Assembly (NCBI GenBank): GCA_019748155.1
Contig: JAIEPY010000014.1
Span: forward strand, 1-51,908
Reading direction: 5' to 3'
Length of the DNA stretch: 51,908 nt
From: Burkholderiales bacterium
GTDB lineage: Bacteria > Pseudomonadota > Gammaproteobacteria > Burkholderiales > UBA11063
Shown here: piece after piece, positions 46,503-51,908 of the stretch
How positions within the stretch are numbered: the first letter of the stretch is position 1
How the letters are laid out: each line of letters starts with the position of its first letter
Made by a program: the position numbers and the translations under genes
Notes under the pieces: model-generated
Seen by the model: the letters and a program-made list of their open reading frames with translations, nothing else
Database searches by the model: none
What the model was told of the DNA's origin: nothing

Positions 46503-47276
46503 ATGTTAGTAGATTCACACTGCCACTTGAATTTTCCTGAGTTACAGGCAAATTTAGATGATTATTTGCAGCAAATGGTAACTAATCAAGTTAGCCATGC
46601 ACTTTGTATAGCAACTCGTCCAGACAATATTGAGGGTGTAATCCAGCTTGCTGAGTGTCATCCAAATTTATATGCCAGCGTTGGTATTCACCCTGATGAA
46701 AAGCTGCCAGATTTTAAATTAAGCAATGAATATTTACTTGAGTTTACTAAAAATCCTCGCGTTATCGCAATCGGGGAAACTGGATTGGATTATTATTGGA
46801 ATAAAGATCAGGATATGAGCTGGCAGCATGAACGCTTCCAAACTCATATTGAAGTTGCTAAGGTAACTAACTTACCGCTAGTGATTCATGCTCGTGATGC
46901 TGCTGCAGATTGCCTTCAAATGTTAAAAGATGGCCAAGTAGAACTCTGTGGTGCAGTGATGCACTGCTTTACTGAGAGTGTTGACTGGGCACGTAAGTTT
47001 TTAGATTTGGGTTGCTATATTTCTATTTCCGGAGTTGTTACTTTCAAAAGCGCAACAGTAGTGCAGGAAGTTGCAAAATTTGTGCCCTTAGATCGTCTGT
47101 TAGTCGAGACGGATGCACCATATTTAGCACCTGTTCCTTTGCGGGGAAAGCTAAATCATCCGGCATTGGTACGGCATACAGCGCAATATATTGCCGATTT
47201 GCGTCAGATTCCTTTAAGTGAATTAGCTACAGCGACTAGTGCTAATTTTTTTACTTTATTTAAGAGGGCGGATTAA
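46503..47276 (+). CDS. TatD-family metal-dependent DNase
   Basis: A 257-residue TIM-barrel hydrolase of the TatD/YcfH family, with nuclease activity reported for relatives. Metal ligands are visible in LVDSHCHLNF, IGETGLDYYW, LPLVIHARDA, MHCFTES and LVETDAPYLAP, in the correct order. AAGG precedes the ATG. cmk follows four bases after the stop. Confidence 0.92.
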   Translation: MLVDSHCHLNFPELQANLDDYLQQMVTNQVSHALCIATRPDNIEGVIQLAECHPNLYASVGIHPDEKLPDFKLSNEYLLEFTKNPRVIAIGETGLDYYWNKDQDMSWQHERFQTHIEVAKVTNLPLVIHARDAAADCLQMLKDGQVELCGAVMHCFTESVDWARKFLDLGCYISISGVVTFKSATVVQEVAKFVPLDRLLVETDAPYLAPVPLRGKLNHPALVRHTAQYIADLRQIPLSELATATSANFFTLFKRAD

Positions 47277-47280
47277 TCAG

Positions 47281-47943
47281 ATGGATATTATCACGATAGA
47301 TGGTCCGGCATCCTCCGGAAAAGGAACTGTTGCCCGTATAATTGCAGAACGCTTGAGCTTCCATTATCTTGAATCTGGTGCGATTTATCGTGCGCTAGGT
47401 TTATGGGTACATAAAAATCAAACCGGTGATACATTTGATGTGGCGCAATTACTTGAGTTAATTGATGATATGCGACTTGAATTTTTTGATGGCAAAATTT
47501 GGCTGAATTCGGAAGATGTGACCATGTTGTTGCGTGAAGAGTTTGTTGGAATGTTGGCATCGAAATATAGCGCAATTGGCGAAGTTCGTGCGCGACTCTT
47601 ACAGTTTCAGCGTGATTTCGCAGTTGCTCCGGGTTTGGTGACCGATGGTCGCGATATGGGGAGTGTAGTTTTCCCCAACGCTGATTTAAAAGTGTTTTTG
47701 ACCGCGAGTGCTGAGAAAAGAGCAGAAAGACGTTATAAGCAGTTGCAACAGTTTGATAAATCTGTTACAATTGGGGCTATTTTACAAGATATCATGCTGC
47801 GTGATGAACAGGACTCCCAACGGAGTGTTGCGCCGCTTAGCTATGATTCTTCATTTAAAGTTTTGGATAACTCGGAATTAGGGATTGATGAAACGATTGA
47901 TTTAATCCTTAGTTGGTGGAGTGAAGTGGAACTTGATAAATAA
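47281..47943 (+). CDS. cmk: Cytidylate kinase
   Basis: Phosphorylates CMP and dCMP. The 220-residue protein starts MDIITIDGPASSGKGTVARI, with the P-loop near residue 8, then LESGAIYRALGL, the VTDGRDMGSVVFP segment and RRYKQLQ. A start 14 codons upstream inside the TatD gene was rejected because the family begins at this ATG, which has AGAGGGCGG upstream. The cmk-rpsA-ihfB order is standard. Confidence 0.95.
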   Translation: MDIITIDGPASSGKGTVARIIAERLSFHYLESGAIYRALGLWVHKNQTGDTFDVAQLLELIDDMRLEFFDGKIWLNSEDVTMLLREEFVGMLASKYSAIGEVRARLLQFQRDFAVAPGLVTDGRDMGSVVFPNADLKVFLTASAEKRAERRYKQLQQFDKSVTIGAILQDIMLRDEQDSQRSVAPLSYDSSFKVLDNSELGIDETIDLILSWWSEVELDK

Positions 47944-47948
47944 AGGTG

Positions 47949-47971
47949 CATTTGCGTTGTTAGCGTAAATG
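47949..47971 (+). promoter_or_regulatory. Hairpin in the rpsA leader
   Basis: CATTTGCG and CGTAAATG pair (eight pairs, one G-U) around a seven-base loop in the 64-base gap between cmk and rpsA. T-rich sequence follows but not directly. In Escherichia the rpsA leader is structured and used for S1 autoregulation; this could serve the same role or be a weak terminator. Confidence 0.4.
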
Positions 47972-48007
47972 TGGTGGTCTAATTTTTAGTTTTTTTGGTA
48001 AGTATTT

Positions 48008-49678
48008 GTGGAAAATTTTGCAAGTCTTTTTGAACAACACTTAGCGCAATTAGAAATGCGTGAAGGTGAAGTAGTTGATGCAACTGTAGTAGCAGTTGAT
48101 CATAAATATGTAACAGTTACAGCAGGTTTAAAATCTGAATCATCAATTGCAGTTAGCGAATTTAAAGATGATCTTGGTAACGTTGAAGTTAAAGTTGGTG
48201 ACGTAGTTAAAGTAGCTATTGAAGCTATTGAAGATGGTTATGGTGAAACCCGTCTATCTCGTGATAAAGCACGTCGCATCGCGGCATGGGAAGAATTAGA
48301 AGGCGCATTAGAGCGCGGTGATATTTTAAATGGTATGGTTTATGGTCGCGTAAAAGGTGGCTTGGGTGTTATGTACAAAAATGTACGCCTATTCTTGCCA
48401 GGTTCATTAATTGATGTTCGTACTGTGCGTGATTTTGCACCATACGATAACAAATCAGTAGAGTTTAAAGTGATCAAAGTTGATCGCCGTCGTAATAACA
48501 TCGTTATTTCACGTAAAGCTGTTTTAGTTGAAAAAACTGGTGAAGATAGTAAAGTTATATTCGAGCGTATGCAAGAAGGTAACGTGGTTCAAGGTATTGT
48601 TAAAAACATTACTGACTACGGCGCATTCGTTGATTTGGGCGGAATTGATGGTCTATTGTACATTACAGATTTATCATGGAAACGTGTTAAACATCCTTCA
48701 GAAGTATTGACTGTTGGTCAAGAAATTGAAGCTAAAGTATTGAAATTTGATCAAGAAAAACATCGCGTTTCATTAGGTCTAAAACAATTATCTAATGATC
48801 CTTGGGCTGGTATCGCAGAACGTTTCCCTGCCGGAACTCGTTTACACGGTAAAGTTTCTAACTTGACTGACTACGGTGCGTTTATTGAATTAGAATCAGG
48901 TATTGAAGGTTTAGTTCACGTATCTGAAATGGATTGGACAAATAAAAACGTTAATCCGTCTAAAGTAGTTAAACTTGGTGATGAAGTTAAAGTTCAAATT
49001 CTTGAAATTGATGCTGACAAACGTCGTATTAGCCTAGGTATGAAACAATGTCTAGCTAATCCTTGGACTGATTTCGCTGATAAATTTAAACGTGGTGATC
49101 GTGTAGCTGGACAAATTCGTTCAATTACTGACTTCGGTTTATTTATCGGTTTAAATGGTGGTATTGATGGTTTAGTACACGTATCAGATATTTCTTGGAC
49201 TTTATCTGGTGATGCTGCTATTCGTAACTACAAAAAAGGTCAGGATGTTGAAGCTGTAATTATCTCTGTTGACGTTGAAAAAGAACGTATTGCTTTGGGT
49301 ATCAAACAACTTGATAACGATCCATATGCAATGTTCTTGAACACTAACGACAAAGGTTCAGTTGTTAACGGGACGGTTAAAGAAGTTTCTGCTGAGCAGG
49401 CTACTTTAGAATTAAGCGAAGGTATCGAGGCAGTTTTACCTGCACGTGAAGCTTCTTCTGAGCGGGTAGATGATTTGAGCAAAGTATTGAACGTTGGTGA
49501 TGCACTTGAAGTTATGATTATTAATATTGATCGTAAAACTCGTGCTATCAGTGTTTCAGTTCGTGCTAAAGACTCTCAGGAAGAGAAAGAAGCTGTTAAG
49601 AAAGTTAGACAAGCCGAAAAAGCTTCTGGTACGACTAACTTAGGTTCATTACTACAGGATAAATTGTCTCAAGGTTAA
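48008..49678 (+). CDS. rpsA: 30S ribosomal protein S1, GTG start
   Basis: RNA-binding ribosomal protein of 556 residues with six S1 (OB-fold) repeats; repeats 3-6 are easily seen from GIVKNITDYGAFVDLGG, KVSNLTDYGAFIELESG, QIRSITDFGLFIGLNGG and the last divergent one. The sequence closely resembles Neisseria S1, supporting the taxonomic placement. The start is GTG (ENFASLFEQHL follows) with only a weak ribosome site, as expected for a gene whose own product controls its translation. Codon use looks more even and frequent-codon rich than in the neighbours, as in highly expressed genes. Confidence 0.96.
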   Translation: MENFASLFEQHLAQLEMREGEVVDATVVAVDHKYVTVTAGLKSESSIAVSEFKDDLGNVEVKVGDVVKVAIEAIEDGYGETRLSRDKARRIAAWEELEGALERGDILNGMVYGRVKGGLGVMYKNVRLFLPGSLIDVRTVRDFAPYDNKSVEFKVIKVDRRRNNIVISRKAVLVEKTGEDSKVIFERMQEGNVVQGIVKNITDYGAFVDLGGIDGLLYITDLSWKRVKHPSEVLTVGQEIEAKVLKFDQEKHRVSLGLKQLSNDPWAGIAERFPAGTRLHGKVSNLTDYGAFIELESGIEGLVHVSEMDWTNKNVNPSKVVKLGDEVKVQILEIDADKRRISLGMKQCLANPWTDFADKFKRGDRVAGQIRSITDFGLFIGLNGGIDGLVHVSDISWTLSGDAAIRNYKKGQDVEAVIISVDVEKERIALGIKQLDNDPYAMFLNTNDKGSVVNGTVKEVSAEQATLELSEGIEAVLPAREASSERVDDLSKVLNVGDALEVMIINIDRKTRAISVSVRAKDSQEEKEAVKKVRQAEKASGTTNLGSLLQDKLSQG

Positions 49679-49680
49679 TT

Positions 49681-49968
49681 ATGAATCGCTCAGATATTAT
49701 CAAAAAAATCTCTGAACTTTATCCTAAGTTAAACCGGAAAGAAATTGAAGTAATAGTCAAAGAATTATTCTCTTCAATGGCTTCCAGTATAGCAACCGGT
49801 AAACGGATTGAGATACGTGGCTTTGGTTGTTTTTCTCTAAAACATCGTGCCGCCGGAAAAGTTCGTAATCCGCGTCATGGTGTAGCAGTTGAGTCTGGAG
49901 AGCGCCATGTGGTGTATTTCCGGGCTGGAAAAGAACTTCGCGAACGCGTAGATGTTGTAAATAAATAA
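49681..49968 (+). CDS. ihfB: Integration host factor beta subunit
   Basis: DNA-bending nucleoid protein of the HU/IHF family, 95 residues, working with IhfA. MNRSDIIKKISELYP, IEIRGFGCFSLKHR and the DNA-intercalating arm AGKVRNPRHG (with the conserved Pro) are all present. It begins two bases after rpsA with AAGG upstream. Confidence 0.95.
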   Translation: MNRSDIIKKISELYPKLNRKEIEVIVKELFSSMASSIATGKRIEIRGFGCFSLKHRAAGKVRNPRHGVAVESGERHVVYFRAGKELRERVDVVNK

Positions 49969-49969
49969 T

Positions 49970-50002
49970 AAAAACCCCGTCATGAATTTGGCGGGGTTTT
50001 TT
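49970..50002 (+). terminator. Intrinsic terminator after ihfB
   Basis: AAAAACCCCG and CGGGGTTTTTT form a GC-rich stem with a T6 tail directly after the ihfB stop. Ends the cmk-rpsA-ihfB unit. Confidence 0.9.
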
Positions 50003-50136
50003 GTTGTTTAAAGTTGCATGATACTTGATATTATTTGGTTTGCTAATGTTTTTAGTGTGATTTTATTGATTTAGTATAAATTAGATTTAACTTATATTGT
50101 AAAATTAATACTGTAATAATTAAATTAGATAATATC

Positions 50137-51039
50137 ATGAAAAAAGCAGGTTTTACTATAATTGAACTAATGATGGCTGTAGTGATCATTGGCATTTTTG
50201 CTGCGATTGCAATTCCTGCATATCAAAGTTATGTTAATCGTGCCAAGATTAGTGAGGGATATAATTTTGCCTCTTACTATACTGTTGCTATTGCCGAATA
50301 TTATAACGAAAAAGGTAGTTTTCCCAATAACCTTAGACAGGTTGGTACACCGTCACAAGATGTACAGGCAAATTATGTATCTTCTGTGTGTCTGCAAAAT
50401 AGTGGTGCTTTTCAAGTATTGTTTGGTGGTGATCCGACCACTGGAGCATTGCAGTATGTGCCAACGGTTGGCGCCTCTTCGGGTAGTATTAATTGGGGAT
50501 GTTACGGTATTTTAATACCCAATGAATGGCTACCTAGCCAGTGTAAGAGCACTGATATAATTTATAATCAAAATGGTTTATTAATTATCAACCGGATTGT
50601 TAATGGGCAAAATAAGCGACTTGCTTACGCGTATCCATGTCCAGAATATCAATCAAGTAGTACCGCTGGAGTTTTATCAAATTCTTCAATCGATTTTGTG
50701 CAAAATATGTACGAGTATTTGCGTGATTCTCCAAGGTTGCATTATAGCAATGATCAAATTGCTACCGTATATAATTCTTATTCTGCATATTTAAAAAATA
50801 TGCAGGAATCATGGTACGTTGAGAATACCAGTGGTAATGCCTATCAAACTTTACAATGTGGCAATGGCTATAGCCCTGGTTATGAGTATGGTTATATGAT
50901 TGAAATTGGCTCGGTGGTTAATGCTGGCATTTGTCCTTCATCAACACCAATTATTTGGAATTGCCAGAAATGGACAAATGGTGCTTTTGAGGTGGATCCT
51001 AATTCAAGATGGACGTGTGGACCTGATCATGCACAATAA
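50137..51039 (+). CDS. Pilin-like protein with 162-residue C-terminal extension
   Basis: A 300-residue prepilin. Leader MKKAG, then FTIIELMMAVVIIGIFAAIA with Glu at +5, is a class III signal. Residues 1-138 parallel the major pilins to their very end: WGCYGILIPNEWLPSQCKS at 120-138 corresponds to their Cys122, disulphide loop and terminal NCKS. A further 162 residues follow with Cys at 168, 241, 266, 276 and 294 and many Tyr, Asn and Ser, a domain I do not recognise. It could be a pilus-tip minor pilin carrying a binding domain, or another pseudopilin. The ribosome site is weak. It stands alone between two terminators. Confidence 0.85.
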   Translation: MKKAGFTIIELMMAVVIIGIFAAIAIPAYQSYVNRAKISEGYNFASYYTVAIAEYYNEKGSFPNNLRQVGTPSQDVQANYVSSVCLQNSGAFQVLFGGDPTTGALQYVPTVGASSGSINWGCYGILIPNEWLPSQCKSTDIIYNQNGLLIINRIVNGQNKRLAYAYPCPEYQSSSTAGVLSNSSIDFVQNMYEYLRDSPRLHYSNDQIATVYNSYSAYLKNMQESWYVENTSGNAYQTLQCGNGYSPGYEYGYMIEIGSVVNAGICPSSTPIIWNCQKWTNGAFEVDPNSRWTCGPDHAQ

Positions 51040-51077
51040 AAATAAGTCGCTGTAAAATAATCCAGCGACTTATTTTT
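51038..51077. terminator. Bidirectional terminator
   Basis: AAAAATAAGTCGCTG and CAGCGACTTATTTTT form a perfect 15-bp stem with a 10-base loop and T-tracts on both strands, between the converging pilin-like and rhodanese genes. Confidence 0.9.
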
Positions 51078-51085
51078 ATTGTGGT

Positions 51086-51637
51086 TTATTTTTTAACGCA
51101 ATTAGCTTGGTACTGTTTTTTGTTATAAGGTAAGAACATCAAGATATTTGCCATGCCACAAAACCCAGCCGCTCCAGCAAAAAATAGTCCAGCACCGACA
51201 AAGCTACTTAATAAAATAAATGCAGGGTTTACTAGATAAGCTAAAAGCACACTCAATAGGATTAAAATTCCAGCAACCATTTGTACTTGGCGCATTATTG
51301 GTAACGGCGCTTTCTCATCCTGAATAGTTGCAAATCCAGATTTTTTCCATTCGTTTACACCCCCAGTTAAAATATATACCTTATTATGTTCTAAATTGGC
51401 AAATTTATTGGCATTCATTTTAGTACGATTGCCAGATTGACAATGAAATATCCAGATTTTATCTTTGTCAATTTTATGCAAATCATCATGGTGAAATAAT
51501 GAGAGTGGCGTATTAATTGCATCGGCAATCCGTTCTCGATTATATTCATCAGGTTCACGGATATCACAGAGGATTACTTCATTATTTGCAGCAAGCTGTT
51601 TATACTCGCGTGGGGTAATTTCAATAATTTTAGCCAT
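51086..51637 (-). CDS. ygaP: Membrane-anchored rhodanese, YgaP-like
   Basis: A 183-residue inner-membrane sulphurtransferase. Residues 1-108 are a single rhodanese domain with the active Cys66 in FHCQSGNRT (CxxGxR/T loop), so it can carry a persulphide; residues 113-160 are two membrane helices of the DUF2892 type, followed by a short tail. This is the architecture of Escherichia YgaP, which takes part in sulphide/cyanide or nitrosylation chemistry. AAGGA precedes the ATG by nine bases. The promoter region contains an ArsR-like operator candidate; in Escherichia the neighbouring ygaV encodes an ArsR-family repressor, but none is seen in this window. Confidence 0.88.
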   Translation of the reverse strand: MAKIIEITPREYKQLAANNEVILCDIREPDEYNRERIADAINTPLSLFHHDDLHKIDKDKIWIFHCQSGNRTKMNANKFANLEHNKVYILTGGVNEWKKSGFATIQDEKAPLPIMRQVQMVAGILILLSVLLAYLVNPAFILLSSFVGAGLFFAGAAGFCGMANILMFLPYNKKQYQANCVKK

Positions 51638-51692
51638 GTCGATGATTCCTTATTTAATGGTACATTATGAATAATATAAATTTACTAACATT

Positions 51693-51722
51693 AGTTTAGA
51701 CTTATCTAATATAGTTTGTCAA
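51693..51722 (-). promoter_or_regulatory. ygaP promoter with palindromic operator in the spacer
   Basis: On the minus strand a consensus TTGACA (51722-51717), 18-base spacer and TAAACT (51698-51693) form a promoter 56 bases before the ATG. The palindrome TTAGA-CTTA-TCTAA (51696-51709) sits between the boxes and touches the -10, where a repressor would block polymerase. Confidence 0.5.
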
Positions 51723-51754
51723 GCATTATTTTAGGTAAATCTAAAATAATGCTT
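51721..51754. repeat. Perfect 14-bp inverted repeat upstream of ygaP
   Basis: AAGCATTATTTTAG (51721-51734) and CTAAAATAATGCTT (51741-51754) are exact complements around GTAAAT. It overlaps the edge of the ygaP -35 box. It may be a terminator for a gene entering from the right, or part of the operator region. Confidence 0.6.
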
Positions 51755-51859
51755 TATGTTAAATAGGAAAGAATTGCGCTTATTGATTATAACTTTCTTC
51801 TTGTGGAAATAGTTTGGGCTTTCTTAATTTGACGTATAGGAATTTCAATGTTAAAACTG

Positions 51860-51903
51860 CCACTCTATAAAACCACGTAATTAGAGTGGTAATTGTATTT
51901 TTT
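51860..51903 (+). terminator. Hairpin with T-run at the window edge
   Basis: CCACTCTA (51860-51867) pairs with TAGAGTGG (51882-51889), followed by TAATTGTATTTTTT. The region 51755-51908 holds no gene; a ten-codon frame MLKLPLYKTT (51850-51882) after TTGACG (51829-51834) overlaps the hairpin. It may be a terminator or attenuator for a gene beyond the window. Confidence 0.4.
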
Positions 51904-51908
51904 AATAA

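Noticed and set aside
48008-49678. Repeated segments within rpsA
   Set aside because: They are the normal S1-domain repeats.

Overview
The window reads as a chromosomal segment of an AT-rich Gram-negative betaproteobacterium, most likely in or near the Neisseriales. The evidence is the ribosomal protein S1 sequence, which closely resembles Neisseria S1 as I remember it, the housekeeping gene orders (lepB-rnc-era, gmk-rpoZ-spoT, cmk-rpsA-ihfB, rseP-bamA-ompH-lpxD-fabZ-lpxA-lpxB-rnhB), type IV pilins and a PglL-type O-oligosaccharyltransferase. An AT-rich Neisseriales genus such as Aquella would fit, but this is a guess from memory. All assignments come from reading the sequence; no database search was run.

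Layout. 1-1.9 kb: a scarred mobile region with the tail of an IS30-like transposase, a perfect 15-bp inverted repeat, and a secreted histidine acid phosphatase gene sitting between two degenerate direct copies of an IS66-type transposase 3' end. 1.9-10.4 kb (minus strand): galU, yggX, fabF, ppsA, mutS, suhB. 10.5-13.1 kb (plus): lepB, rnc, era, closely packed and leading into glycosylation genes.

13.1-28.5 kb is the most unusual part, a glycosylation and type IV pilus island. It holds a WaaE/KdtX-like glycosyltransferase with an extra C-terminal domain, a fused NAD-dependent sugar epimerase/dehydratase plus GtrB/DPM-like polyprenyl-phosphate glycosyltransferase, a polytopic GT-C-like membrane protein, four paralogous protein-O-mannosyltransferase (PMT, GT39) proteins arranged as two divergent pairs, a PglL-like O-oligosaccharyltransferase, and two near-identical type IV major pilins that end in Cys-Lys-Ser. 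Each PMT carries an extra beta-rich, discoidin-like domain in the first periplasmic loop, just before the catalytic Asp-Glu. The two PMT pairs are driven from one palindrome that contains two back-to-back perfect extended -10 promoters. I infer that the fused enzyme makes a polyprenyl-linked sugar donor in the cytoplasm, that the GT-C and PMT proteins use such donors in the periplasm, and that PglL transfers glycan to the neighbouring pilins.

28.7-46.3 kb (all minus): an inducible-type lysine decarboxylase, birA and rfaE2, the lipid A / outer-membrane assembly operon (rseP to rnhB), lon, spoT, rpoZ, gmk. 46.5-50.0 kb (plus): TatD-family nuclease, cmk, rpsA, ihfB. 50.1-51.0 kb: a third pilin-like gene whose first 138 residues form a complete pilin ending in CKS, followed by a 162-residue cysteine-containing extension. 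51.1-51.9 kb: a YgaP-like membrane rhodanese with a well-formed promoter and a palindrome in its spacer, then a short gene-free edge with two hairpins. No tRNA, rRNA or CRISPR array was seen.
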